NCBI GenBank assembly: GCA_003574785.1
Contig: QORU01000020.1
Location: forward strand, 58,051 to 122,050
Length of the DNA: 64,000 nt
Direction: 5' to 3'
From: Taklimakanibacter deserti
Lineage (GTDB): Bacteria; Pseudomonadota; Alphaproteobacteria; Rhizobiales; Aestuariivirgaceae
Of this stretch, positions 25,228 through 33,940 are shown piece after piece. The translations under genes were made by a program, and so were the position numbers. The notes beneath the pieces were generated by a model. That model was not told the origin of the DNA and searched no databases. It saw only the letters and a program-made list of their open reading frames with translations. Within the stretch, counting starts at the first letter, position 1, and every line of letters starts with the position of its first letter.

Positions 25228-26304
25228 ATGGATGCGCTATCCGAGGCATTGCGGTCTGTCCGCATGACCGGCGCCATCTTCTATCACGCCGAATGCACGG
25301 CGCCGTGGGGCTTCCGCGTGCCCCATGTCAAGGACGTCGCGCATGTGCTGGCGCCCGGAACCGAAAGGCTGGTCAGCTACCACCTGGTGACCGAGGGCAA
25401 CGCCATCGTCGGGTTCCCCGATGCGGCGATACCGGTCGCGGCCGGCGATGTCCTGATCATCCCGCATGGCGATGCGCATACGGTCTCGAACGGATCGCCC
25501 TCCACATTCATCGACAGCGGCAGCACGCTCGACAAGTTCCTGGCCGGCGATCTCAAGACCATGCGGCTCGGTGGCGGCGGCGAGATGACGCGCTTCGTCT
25601 GCGGCTATTTCGGCTGCGAGAAGCATGCCGACAGGCTGTTCCTCGCCGGCCTGCCGCTGATGATCAAGGTCAGCATTCGCGGCGATGCGGCGGGCGAGTG
25701 GCTGGAGCACTCGGTGCGCCATCTGGTGTCCGAATCGGGATCGGGCCGGCCGGGGCAATCCGTTCTTCTGTCCAAGATGGCGGAAGCTTTGTTCATCGAG
25801 ACATTGCGGCGCTACATGGAGCAGCTGCCGGCGGAGCAGACCGGGTGGCTCGCGGGCGCCAGGGACGCGGTGGTCGGCGGCGCCCTCGCCCTCATGCATG
25901 CGCGACCCTTCCAGCACTGGACGCTTGCCGGCCTCGCCCAGGAGGCGGGAGCGTCGCGATCGGTGCTCGCCCAGCGCTTTCAACTCTATCTGGACGAGTC
26001 GCCGCTCGCCTATCTGGCGCGCTGGCGATTGCAGCTTGCCGCGCGGCTTCTGCAAACGACCCGGCAGCCGGTGCTCCAGATCGCGATGCATGTCGGCTAC
26101 GAGTCGGAAGCCGCTTTCAATCGCGCTTTCAAGCGCGAGTTTTCCACAGCGCCGGGACAGTTCAGGAAAGCGATGCCGCCTGGCGGAGATTCGCAACGAA
26201 GTTCCGGTATCCCTGCTCGTCGGGCAGGCGCAGCGGGAATGAGGGATGCACCGTCACGAAGCCTTGGGACCCGCCGAACATCCGGGAGCCGCGCTCCTTC
26301 GTGA
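25228..26304 (+). CDS. AraC-family transcriptional regulator with N-terminal cupin domain
   Basis: 358 residues. The first about 190 form a cupin-type ligand-binding domain (VSYHLVTEGNAIVGF...AAGDVLIIPHGDAH). The AraC DNA-binding pair of HTH motifs follows (WTLAGLAQEAGASRSVLAQRF; QPVLQIAMHVGYESEAAFNRAFKREF). GGAGGAG precedes the ATG. The roughly 45-residue tail after QFRKAM is Ser/Arg/Gly-rich and unlike the family, and it overlaps a minus-strand frame, so the native end may have been lost. It is divergent from the broken flavoprotein gene and is probably its regulator. Confidence 0.88.
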   Translation: MDALSEALRSVRMTGAIFYHAECTAPWGFRVPHVKDVAHVLAPGTERLVSYHLVTEGNAIVGFPDAAIPVAAGDVLIIPHGDAHTVSNGSPSTFIDSGSTLDKFLAGDLKTMRLGGGGEMTRFVCGYFGCEKHADRLFLAGLPLMIKVSIRGDAAGEWLEHSVRHLVSESGSGRPGQSVLLSKMAEALFIETLRRYMEQLPAEQTGWLAGARDAVVGGALALMHARPFQHWTLAGLAQEAGASRSVLAQRFQLYLDESPLAYLARWRLQLAARLLQTTRQPVLQIAMHVGYESEAAFNRAFKREFSTAPGQFRKAMPPGGDSQRSSGIPARRAGAAGMRDAPSRSLGTRRTSGSRAPS

Positions 26305-26392
26305 CGAAGAGGAGCTCGCGCAGGAAGTAGTCATTCCGCTTGGGCTCGCGCTCACACCGCGCAGGGCCGCTCGTCATGCGCTTGGCGCGCAT
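26162..26392 (-). CDS. Possible small protein overlapping the AraC 3' end
   Basis: 76-residue frame, antisense to the atypical tail of the AraC gene. Its composition (FLRELLFVTKERGSRMFGG, HPSFPLRLPDEQGYRNFV) looks more protein-like than the opposing frame. Its start overlaps the end of the upstream minus-strand gene by 19 bases. It may be a real short gene or the remnant of a longer one; no family recognised. Confidence 0.3.
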   Translation of the reverse strand: MRAKRMTSGPARCEREPKRNDYFLRELLFVTKERGSRMFGGSQGFVTVHPSFPLRLPDEQGYRNFVANLRQAASLS

Positions 26393-27333
26393 GTCGGCAT
26401 GACAAGCTCCCCGATCTGATTGGTGACGGTCCTCGCATCCACTCTCCGGCCGGACCAGACCTCGAATTTGCGGCGGACCTCATCGGCAACCTGCGACCGG
26501 CGCGCGACGATCAGCTCTTTCGACGTCAGGACGTCGGCGAGGATGTCAGCGTATTTGGAAGCGGTGACCGGATCTGCAAACATGATGAGGGGAACAAAGG
26601 GACCCTCTCTGCCGCGCTTCGAGATCACCACCGTGTCCGTTTGCGCGAACGCGGCCGACTTCTCGGCAAGCTTCTTCAGGTTCGCATCGCGCACGCCGCC
26701 TTTCTCCGCGCATCGGTTGAGAAGCTTGATCGAAGCGGCAACGAGCCTCGCGTCATCCTCCTTGACCTGCCCGTCCAGAACCACGAACGCGACGAGCGGA
26801 TTGCTGCCGAAGAAGCCCCGGATGAAACCCTGGAAGAACGTCTCTTCGAGATCGCGGGCGTTTCTGATCTCGACGGATGCCGCGAGCTTTTTCAGCCACT
26901 GATCGTGCACGGGGTTCGATGCCAGCTCGAAAGTCCGGGCTGCCCGGTCAAACCAGGGAGACCGCGGCGCATCCGGCACGAGCAGGCTTGCGTCGGTGGG
27001 CGCGGCGGGGTCGACCCGTTGCAGCGGGTCGTATATTCCGGCCTTGCCGGCAAAAGCCGTCGTGATCAAGGCGGGGGCAGCAATGCCCGTCACGAAACAT
27101 TGCCAGTCATCCTGAAGATTGCGGTGCAGATAGACGACGAAGCCGCCGATGATGAACAGCAGGATGCTGCGAATGCCCCAGCCCATGACGACGCTGGTTT
27201 TCGGATTTTCGAAGAAGGTGGTAAAATCGGCGCTGAGGGCGGCAATCACGATCGGCATCAGCGCCCCGATCCCGCCCAGCAACCAGCGACGAGAGGCTGC
27301 AATTGCGGGTGAGGTTGGTGGCTTGTTCTTCAT
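26374..27333 (-). CDS. Hypothetical membrane protein with cytoplasmic C-terminal domain
   Basis: 319 residues: two or three hydrophobic segments in the first 105 (WLLGGIGALMPIVIAALSA, GIRSILLFIIGGFVVYL, FVTGIAAPALITTAFAG), then a soluble domain of about 200 residues with charged helices. No motif is recognised. The start at 27333 follows AGGGT and begins the membrane part; the open frame extends further 5' but that extension is not membrane-like and overlaps the divergent gene. The 130-base gap to the SIS gene is a likely divergent promoter. Confidence 0.65.
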   Translation of the reverse strand: MKNKPPTSPAIAASRRWLLGGIGALMPIVIAALSADFTTFFENPKTSVVMGWGIRSILLFIIGGFVVYLHRNLQDDWQCFVTGIAAPALITTAFAGKAGIYDPLQRVDPAAPTDASLLVPDAPRSPWFDRAARTFELASNPVHDQWLKKLAASVEIRNARDLEETFFQGFIRGFFGSNPLVAFVVLDGQVKEDDARLVAASIKLLNRCAEKGGVRDANLKKLAEKSAAFAQTDTVVISKRGREGPFVPLIMFADPVTASKYADILADVLTSKELIVARRSQVADEVRRKFEVWSGRRVDARTVTNQIGELVMPTCAPSA

Positions 27334-27462
27334 CAACGACCCTGAATGGCGTAAGCTTACTCTAAGGCAGTGAGTTGATCCAGTTTCTTCTCCGGGAAGA
27401 CGATTTTCCTGACCGAATATTAACTTGTGCGTAGCGTCAGACGAGAGAACTAAACTGCCGGG

Positions 27463-29001
27463 ATGATTCTCATGAACACGGCGAACGAGTTTCTGGCGCA
27501 AAAGAAAATATTCCGGCTCGGCGACCTGCCGACCGAGGCGCCGCATCCCAAAACGGCACAGCTTTCCGATTGGGCGAAAGGCGATCTCGCGCGCGGCCTC
27601 AAGGTTTTGCGCGAGGTGGACCTCGACGCCCTCAATCGCATCCTGGACTTGCGCGCCGAGCTCGGCGCTTTCTTCGCGTCCGTGGCCGCGACGCTTGAAA
27701 GCGGTGACCGGATCTTCCTCGTCGGCTGCGGCGCCACCGGCCGGCTTTCGCTGTCGCTCGATCATCTGTGGCGGCGGAAATTTCCGGGATCGGCGCAAGT
27801 CTCATCGCTGATGGCGGGCGGCGATGTGGCGCTCGTCCATTCGCTGGAGGGCTTCGAGGACTTCCCCGACTATGGCGCGCGCCATCTGCTCGAGCTCGGC
27901 TTCGGTCCGAACGACCTCGTGATCGGCGCGACGGAAGGCGGCGAGACGCCCTATGTGATCGGCGCCGTCGAGAAAGCGGCGGAGATGTCGCGGCGCGCGC
28001 CGCAGTTCCTGTGCTGCAATCCGCGGCCGCTTCTCATGGCGAAGGTGGAGCGCTCGCGCCGCGTGCTCGCCGATCCGCGCATCTCATCCTTCTGTCTCGA
28101 CACCGGCCCGATGGCCTTGACCGGCAGCACCCGCATGCAGGCCTCGAGCGTGCTGATGCTGGTGATCGGCCTCGCTCTGGATTTCGGCCGCGACGTGGAC
28201 GGGGCCTTCGCGGCGCTGGTGCGGTGGATCGATTATCTGAGCCGCCAGGATGTGACGCCTCTCGAGGCTTTCATCGTCCATGAGGCCAACGCCTATCAGG
28301 GCGGCGGACACACGATCTATGCGAGCGACGAGTATGCCATCACGGTCATCACCGACACGACCGAGCGGGCGCCGACCTTCAACCTGGCGCCTTTCGACAA
28401 TCCGCACTATCCGACCGGCCGCCATTCCTTGACCTATCTGACCATCCCCGCAGCGGCGACGGCCAAGGAAAGCTGGCGCCATCTTCTGGCGCGCGAGCCC
28501 AAGCCGCTCGAATGGCCCGAGATCCATCCCAAGACGACGAAGGACTATCTCCTCAGCTTCGATTTCGGCCGCAAGGCGCTGGAGATTCGCCAAGGTCTTC
28601 CGGGCCCGCTTCAGGTGTTCGAGATCGATACCGCCGAAAAACACCTGCGCCTGCGTTTCATGGGCGTCGAGGAGCGTTTCGCCGTGCCGGATTTCGGCGG
28701 CTCGCTTCTCGATCATCTGACGCTGAAGCTCCTCCTGAACATGCATTCGACGCTGGTCATGGGCCGGCTCGGCCGCTTCGAGGGCAATCTGATGACCTGG
28801 GTCTATCCCTCCAACGGCAAGCTGATCGACCGCGCCGCGCGCTATACGGAAATACTGTTGCGCCGGCAGGGCCAGGACGATTTCACCTATGACGAGATCG
28901 TCCGCGCTCAATTCGCCTGCAAGAGCACGCTCAGCCCGGCGGAGTCGATCGTCCACAAGACGATGGCGAAGTTGCTCGGCGATCGCGTGCGACGGCCTTG
29001 A
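27463..29001 (+). CDS. SIS-domain protein resembling glucokinase regulatory protein/MurQ etherase
   Basis: 512 residues, longer than MurQ (about 300). A first SIS domain has FLVGCGATGRLSLSLDHLW and VIGATEGGETPYVIGAVE. The TGSTRMQASSVLMLVIG stretch matches the MurQ/GKRP signature around the sugar-phosphate site. The second half is a further SIS-like or lid region, as in GKRP. It probably binds a phosphorylated amino sugar or hexose. It lies just upstream of the pyruvate-kinase fusion on the same strand; whether it is catalytic or regulatory is open. Confidence 0.8.
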   Translation: MILMNTANEFLAQKKIFRLGDLPTEAPHPKTAQLSDWAKGDLARGLKVLREVDLDALNRILDLRAELGAFFASVAATLESGDRIFLVGCGATGRLSLSLDHLWRRKFPGSAQVSSLMAGGDVALVHSLEGFEDFPDYGARHLLELGFGPNDLVIGATEGGETPYVIGAVEKAAEMSRRAPQFLCCNPRPLLMAKVERSRRVLADPRISSFCLDTGPMALTGSTRMQASSVLMLVIGLALDFGRDVDGAFAALVRWIDYLSRQDVTPLEAFIVHEANAYQGGGHTIYASDEYAITVITDTTERAPTFNLAPFDNPHYPTGRHSLTYLTIPAAATAKESWRHLLAREPKPLEWPEIHPKTTKDYLLSFDFGRKALEIRQGLPGPLQVFEIDTAEKHLRLRFMGVEERFAVPDFGGSLLDHLTLKLLLNMHSTLVMGRLGRFEGNLMTWVYPSNGKLIDRAARYTEILLRRQGQDDFTYDEIVRAQFACKSTLSPAESIVHKTMAKLLGDRVRRP

Positions 29002-29220
29002 GGGTTTGGGCGGATGCGTGGTCTGACGGGAACTCCACAAGACAGCGCAGGCGCAACGCGGCTGTTGAAGCGCCGGATGCGAGCCTTGTCAGGTGAGTGA
29101 CGCTATGGCAGGCTCGGTGGCTCGGGGACAGGGAGCGGCACCGTTAAGACTCGTTTCATCTGCACGATCGGTCCGAAGACTGGCGATCAGGACTCTCTTG
29201 CGCGCCTCCACGCGGCCGGC

Positions 29221-30852
29221 ATGAACATAGCGCGCGTCAACGGCGCGCATGGCTCGCTCGACGACGTCAAGGCGATGATCCTCGGGCTCAAGCGCGACTT
29301 GCCGAAGGGCGTCGAGATCCTCCTCGATCTTCCGGGAAACAAGATCCGCACCGACAATATCGGCGAGCCCTTGGCGCTTGCTGCCGGACAGGAATTCGTC
29401 CTTAAGCCCGAAAACCTCACCTACCGCCCGCTCTATAAGAGCCTGAAGCAGGGCGACATGATCTCGGCGGCCGACGGCACCATCCGCCTTCAGGTTCTCG
29501 GCGTCGAGGGCGAGGAGGTCAAGACGCAAGTCATCGTCGGCGGCAGGCTCGGCAACCGCAAGGGTGTCAATGTCCGCGGCATCCACGCCAACATCCCCTT
29601 CGATTTCGAGCGCGACATCGCGCTCCTCAACATCGCCATCGAGACCCGGATCGACTATGTCGGCCTCTCCTTCGTCCGCAAGGTCGAGCATGTGCGGCGC
29701 ATCCGGGCCGAGCTCGTCGGCACCGGCATCAGGACGCTGGCCAAGATCGAGACCAGCGAGGCCCTGGAGCATCTCGACCAGATCCTCAAGGAATCCGACC
29801 TCGTCATGCTCGACCGCGGCGACCTCGAAGCCGACATCGGCCGGGAGAACGTGCCTCTGACGCAAAAGCTGGTGCTCAGGCGGGCCGAGGTGCTGGGGGT
29901 TCCCGTCGTCATCGCCTCGCAGTTCCTGACCTCGATGATGGCAAAACCGCTGCCCTTCATGGCCGAGGTCTCCGATGTCGCCAATGCGGTGCTCGACGGC
30001 GCCTCGATCCTCATGCTCTCCGAGGAGACCGCGGTCGGCGACTATCCGTTCGATTGCATCGCCACGATGAAGAGCGTCGCCCAGGCGGTCGAGGGGCGCC
30101 TGGCGGGCGAGCACGAGGCGGTCATCCTCGCGGCCGGACCGTCCAAAGGTTTCGGCGCGCTCACGGCGAACAAGCACAAATGCATGCTCGATGTCGGCGG
30201 CACGACGATCATCGGGCACCAGATCGAGAATCTGAAAGCCACCGGGATCCCGTCGCGCGCCATCTGCGTGGTCACCGGGCACCATCACCGCCAGATCGAG
30301 CATTATCTGCGCGCCGAGGGTTTTGGCGGCACCTTCGCCTTCAACCCGTGGTACCAGACGACGAACATCGCGACCGGGCTCTGGCTGACGAAGAAGAGCG
30401 AGTCGAACCTGGTGATCCTCGCGAGCGACGTCATCTTCGATCCGGCGATCCTGAGCGACCTCCTGGCGGCGGAGGGCGACGTGGTGCTCGCCGTCGATCA
30501 CCGCACGAAATTCGATGAAGAGGACGAGAAGGTCGTCCTCGCCAAGGACCGCGTCATGCGCGCCTCGAAGGATCTGCCGCTCGGCGAGGCGCATGGCGAG
30601 TTCATCGGCCTGGCCAAGCTGACGCGCAAGGGCGCGGGGCTGCTCTGGGCGGAGATCGACGGGCTGATCCGGGCCGGCAACATGACGGCCTATCTCACCG
30701 AGGCTTTCGAGCAGCTCGCGGCACGGGGCGTCGAGGTCCGCGCCGTCTTCACCAACGGGCGCGCCTGGAGCGACAACGACAATCTGCGCGATCTCGAGAC
30801 CTCGCGCGAGAGCGTCTATCCGCGCATCCGCGACGCGAAAGGACCACAGTGA
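29221..30852 (+). CDS. Pyruvate kinase-nucleotidyltransferase fusion (5' end disturbed)
   Basis: 543 residues from the first in-frame ATG. Residues about 1-290 are a pyruvate-kinase barrel with B domain (LAKIETSEAL, MLDRGDLEADIG, ASQFLTSMM, SDVANAVLDGASILMLSEETAVGDYP). Residues about 300-535 are an NTP-transferase domain of the sugar/choline-phosphate cytidylyltransferase type (AVILAAG, KHKCMLDVGG, LASDVIFD, GEFIGLAKL). The kinase opening KTRFICTIGPKTGD is encoded in the same frame at 29146-29187, but no ATG/GTG/TTG lies between it and the TGA at 29098. ATG 29105, with an AGGTGA ribosome site, is one base out of frame. A one-base loss is likely. Confidence 0.8.
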   Translation: MNIARVNGAHGSLDDVKAMILGLKRDLPKGVEILLDLPGNKIRTDNIGEPLALAAGQEFVLKPENLTYRPLYKSLKQGDMISAADGTIRLQVLGVEGEEVKTQVIVGGRLGNRKGVNVRGIHANIPFDFERDIALLNIAIETRIDYVGLSFVRKVEHVRRIRAELVGTGIRTLAKIETSEALEHLDQILKESDLVMLDRGDLEADIGRENVPLTQKLVLRRAEVLGVPVVIASQFLTSMMAKPLPFMAEVSDVANAVLDGASILMLSEETAVGDYPFDCIATMKSVAQAVEGRLAGEHEAVILAAGPSKGFGALTANKHKCMLDVGGTTIIGHQIENLKATGIPSRAICVVTGHHHRQIEHYLRAEGFGGTFAFNPWYQTTNIATGLWLTKKSESNLVILASDVIFDPAILSDLLAAEGDVVLAVDHRTKFDEEDEKVVLAKDRVMRASKDLPLGEAHGEFIGLAKLTRKGAGLLWAEIDGLIRAGNMTAYLTEAFEQLAARGVEVRAVFTNGRAWSDNDNLRDLETSRESVYPRIRDAKGPQ

Positions 30853-32177
30853 TGGATACGGACTCGCTGACCCGGTTTCTTCTCTCGCTGGTGATCCTGG
30901 TCGTCGCGGCGCATTTCTTCGGCCACTGGTTCGAGCGGCTCAAGCTGCCGCGCGTCATCGGCGAGATCAGTGCCGGGATCTTCCTCGGCCCCTCGGTGCT
31001 GGGGGCGCTCTCCTGGGGCGCCTACGATCTCTTCCTGTTCGATGAATTCGTCGGCCACAAGGTGCTGCTCAACGCCTTCTACTGGCTCGGCCTGTGCATG
31101 CTGATGTTCACCTCGGGCTTCCACATCCAGCGCCGGTTCCCGGCCGATGAGCGCCGCGACATCAGCCTCCTGGTGATCATCACCAGCACCATCCCCTTCG
31201 CGCTCGGCTGGTGGGCGGTCTCCTTCATCCCGGTCGAGCACTACATGCAGCACACCGCCAACATCCTGGCATTCAAGATCGTTTTCGCCGTGTCCGTCAC
31301 GGTGACCTCGATCCCGGTCATCTCGAAGATCTTTTCCGATCTCCGGCTCATCCAGACCAAGTTCGCCAAGGTCGTGGTGGCGACGGCGACGCTGCACGAC
31401 ATCGTGCTGTGGACCGCGATCGCGGTGGCGACGACGGTGCAGAGCCGGGGCGACGTCCATGTCGGCGAGCTCATCCTCGCCGCCGTCATATGCCTCGTTT
31501 TTATCGCCTTCTTCCTGGTGGCGGGGCCCTGGCTCATCGACCTCATCATCCGCCTGGCACCGAGATTCTCGCATGTCTATCCGGTGGGCTATCTCATCAT
31601 CGTGTGCCTGGCGCTCGCCGCCCTTGCCTCCTATATCGATGTTGGCGCGGTGTTCGGCGCGCTGATCGCCGGGATGCTGTTCGGCTCCCTCACCCAGCCC
31701 GAATTCCAGGAAGCGCGAGAGACGATCAGGACCTTCTCGATGTCGTTCTTCGTTCCCGTCTACTTCGCCATGGTGGGGCTGCAGATCAACTTCGCCGGCA
31801 ACCTCGATCTTCTCCTGACCCTCGAATATCTCGTGTTTTCGAGCGCGGTCGTCGTCCTGACGGTGTGGCCCGCTATGCGGCTCGCCGGCCATTCCGGCAT
31901 GGCCGCGTGGAATTTCAGCGTCGCCATGACGACACGCGGCGGCCCCGGCATCGTGCTGGCGAGCCTCGCTTACAGCATCGGCATCATCAACCAGATCTTC
32001 TTCGTCACGCTGATCATCACGGCGCTGGTGACGAGCCTTCTGTGCGGCATCTGGTTCCGCTTCGTGATCGACCGGCGCCTCGAACTCTATGAGGGGGCGC
32101 CGGCGCCCATGGCCCCGGACAAGGCCCCGCGCGAGGCGGGCCACGCTCCGCCGCGGGAAACCGCGGTCCGTCCATAG
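30852..32177 (+). CDS. Cation:proton antiporter, CPA2/Kef-type
   Basis: Integral membrane exchanger, about 441 residues with 12 or more hydrophobic segments. The opening LPRVIGEISAGIFLGPSVLG is the classic Na/H-exchanger family start. It ends with a short cytoplasmic Pro/Ala tail and has no TrkA-N domain. The ATG overlaps the kinase-fusion TGA (TGATG), giving translational coupling; a GTG one codon earlier is possible. Coupling to a central-metabolism-like enzyme suggests ion or pH homeostasis tied to metabolite level, which is inference. Confidence 0.88.
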   Translation: MDTDSLTRFLLSLVILVVAAHFFGHWFERLKLPRVIGEISAGIFLGPSVLGALSWGAYDLFLFDEFVGHKVLLNAFYWLGLCMLMFTSGFHIQRRFPADERRDISLLVIITSTIPFALGWWAVSFIPVEHYMQHTANILAFKIVFAVSVTVTSIPVISKIFSDLRLIQTKFAKVVVATATLHDIVLWTAIAVATTVQSRGDVHVGELILAAVICLVFIAFFLVAGPWLIDLIIRLAPRFSHVYPVGYLIIVCLALAALASYIDVGAVFGALIAGMLFGSLTQPEFQEARETIRTFSMSFFVPVYFAMVGLQINFAGNLDLLLTLEYLVFSSAVVVLTVWPAMRLAGHSGMAAWNFSVAMTTRGGPGIVLASLAYSIGIINQIFFVTLIITALVTSLLCGIWFRFVIDRRLELYEGAPAPMAPDKAPREAGHAPPRETAVRP

Positions 32178-32189
32178 GAGCCCGCGCCC

Positions 32190-32717
32190 ATGAAAACCGG
32201 CATCCTCATCGCCCTCATCATCGTCGCCGCATCGACACTGATGCCCGGTATAGCGCGGGCCCAGGAAGACGAGCGGATCGCCAAATCCATGGAAAGCCTC
32301 AAGGCGATGACCGCCAGCCTGGGACCGCCCCGGCTCGAAGGGACGGAAGCCGTCGGCGGCACGGAGGCGCCGGCCCTCTATTTCGGCACGACCAGGATCA
32401 ACAATAATTTCGACATCGTCGATGCGGTGGGACGCGAAGACGGCAGCGGGATGACGGCGACGCTCTTCGTGAAGAGCGGCGATGACTATATCCGCGTCTC
32501 GACCAGCGTGCCCCAGCCCGACGGCAGCCGGGCGCAGGGCACCCTGCTCGAGGGACCGGCGCTCGAGGCGATCAAGGCCGGCAAGGCCTTCTACGGCCAG
32601 GTGCCCATTCTGGGCCGCCCCTATATCACCGGCTATGAACCGATGAAGGACAGTTCCGGGGCCCAGATCGGCATTTACTATGTGGGCTATTTTCATTGCT
32701 GGTATTGCCAGCGCTGA
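32190..32717 (+). CDS. Stand-alone periplasmic Cache-domain protein
   Basis: 175 residues: Sec signal peptide (ILIALIIVAASTLMPGIARA) then one Cache-3/Cache-2-type sensor domain (LYFGTTRINNNFDIVDAVG, TATLFVKSGDDYIRVSTSV, GPALEAIKAGKAFYGQVPILGRPYITGYEPM, GIYYVGYFH). Such domains are normally the extracellular half of chemoreceptors or kinases; here no transmembrane or output part follows. It ends in an unusual aromatic, two-Cys tail (CWYCQR). It is probably a soluble ligand-binding protein. Confidence 0.85.
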   Translation: MKTGILIALIIVAASTLMPGIARAQEDERIAKSMESLKAMTASLGPPRLEGTEAVGGTEAPALYFGTTRINNNFDIVDAVGREDGSGMTATLFVKSGDDYIRVSTSVPQPDGSRAQGTLLEGPALEAIKAGKAFYGQVPILGRPYITGYEPMKDSSGAQIGIYYVGYFHCWYCQR

Positions 32718-32750
32718 TGCGACAAGGCGCGAGATCGAGAGGACCAACCC

Positions 32751-33242
32751 ATGCCATTCATTCCGGACCGTGACGCGTTCAAGGAAAGCATCGCCTCGCT
32801 ACCGATAGCGGTTTATGTGCCCGGCGAAACCGTGCTCGATGCCGGGTCGACGAGCGGGCGATTGTTCATCCTCAAGACGGGTCAGGTCGAGGTCCTGCGC
32901 GACGGCCAGCAGATCGCCGTCGTTTCCGAGCCCGGCGCCGTCTTCGGCGAGCTCGCCGTCATCCTAGGCAAGCCCCATACCGCCGATGTGCGCGCTATGG
33001 AGCGCTCCGAATTCCATGCCGCCGACGCGTCCACGCTCCTGAGCGAGAACAAGGCGGCCTTGCTGTACGTGACCGCGCTCCTGGCCCAGCGGCTCGACAC
33101 CGCCAATGAAGCCATCGTCGAGATCAAGCGGGATCTGGAAAGCGGCCACCCTCCCGGCGCGATCAGGAAGGCGTTCAGGAAGCTGGAGAAGCTCCTGACC
33201 CCCACCGGCCCCATACCGGAATATTACTACTACCCCTATTGA
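32751..33242 (+). CDS. Cyclic-nucleotide-binding-like domain protein without HTH
   Basis: 163 residues, cytoplasmic. A CRP-type beta-roll (LFILKTGQVEVLRDGQQIAVVSEPGAVFGELAVILG) is followed by the C-helix and a short helical tail ending in a Tyr run (EYYYYPY). The phosphate-binding cassette reads FGELAVILGKPHTADV, so the Arg that pairs with the cyclic phosphate in CRP is replaced by His. There is no DNA-binding domain. It may be a non-canonical ligand sensor or a protein-interaction module. Confidence 0.82.
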   Translation: MPFIPDRDAFKESIASLPIAVYVPGETVLDAGSTSGRLFILKTGQVEVLRDGQQIAVVSEPGAVFGELAVILGKPHTADVRAMERSEFHAADASTLLSENKAALLYVTALLAQRLDTANEAIVEIKRDLESGHPPGAIRKAFRKLEKLLTPTGPIPEYYYYPY

Positions 33243-33294
33243 ACGCTGCCTGCGGACAGGGCGGCTTGGCACAAACCTGGCGAGGAGGCTGGCT

Positions 33295-33819
33295 GTGGGT
33301 GAAAAGACTGTGACTGAGATGGAGAGCGAGGCGACGGCGAAGCGATGGCGGCCCATCGCCGGTGGGCGTGGTTCAAGCTTTGCCGCGGGATTTCTGCTGG
33401 CGCTCGCTTGTGTCGCCGCCGTTCTGAGCCTGGCGCCGGCGCCGCTGCGCGCCTATGACGCGACAGCCTCGCAGACCGACAGCATCTTCACCAGCAACCA
33501 GACCATCATCGGGCAGACCATCGCCTATCCCGCCGGCACGCCCATGCTTCGCACCATCATCCTCACCGTCCCGCCCGGCGGTCAGAATGCCTGGCACAGC
33601 CATGAGACGCCGGTCTTCGGCTATATGCTCGAAGGCGAGCTCACCATCGACTATGGCTCGAAAGGGGTAAGGGTCTATCGCGCCGGCGACGCCCTGCTCG
33701 AGGCGATCGACTGGCCGCATCAGGCGAGCAACCGCGGCACCGTTCCGGCCCGCATCCTCGCGCTCAATATCGGCACCGAGAGCGGCACCTTCGCCGTGCC
33801 GGCAGCGGGCGCCAAATAG
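33295..33819 (+). CDS. Membrane-anchored or secreted cupin-domain protein
   Basis: 174 residues. The GTG start is supported by GAGGAGG six bases upstream. A hydrophobic leader (SFAAGFLLALACVAAVLSLAPAPLRA, about 25-52) precedes one cupin barrel (ILTVPPGGQNAWHSHETPVFGYMLEGELTIDYG, then DWPHQASNRG). The His pair in WHSHETP, with the Glu equivalent and a later His, forms a likely metal site. It is probably a periplasmic protein; substrate unknown. Confidence 0.82.
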   Translation: MGEKTVTEMESEATAKRWRPIAGGRGSSFAAGFLLALACVAAVLSLAPAPLRAYDATASQTDSIFTSNQTIIGQTIAYPAGTPMLRTIILTVPPGGQNAWHSHETPVFGYMLEGELTIDYGSKGVRVYRAGDALLEAIDWPHQASNRGTVPARILALNIGTESGTFAVPAAGAK

Positions 33820-33940
33820 GCCGCGCGCGGGCTCACCCAAGGGATGAGGAAAAGGGGGCTGGTCATCGCGGCCGGTCCCAAAGTATGCTGGGCCCCTACG
33901 TCACTTCGCCAGACCCGTCGAGGCAACCAGGTCCGGAACC

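Noticed and set aside
29089..32747. Long minus-strand frames opposite the kinase fusion and antiporter
   Set aside because: Both have the composition of antisense shadows and no ribosome sites; the plus-strand genes carry clear motifs.
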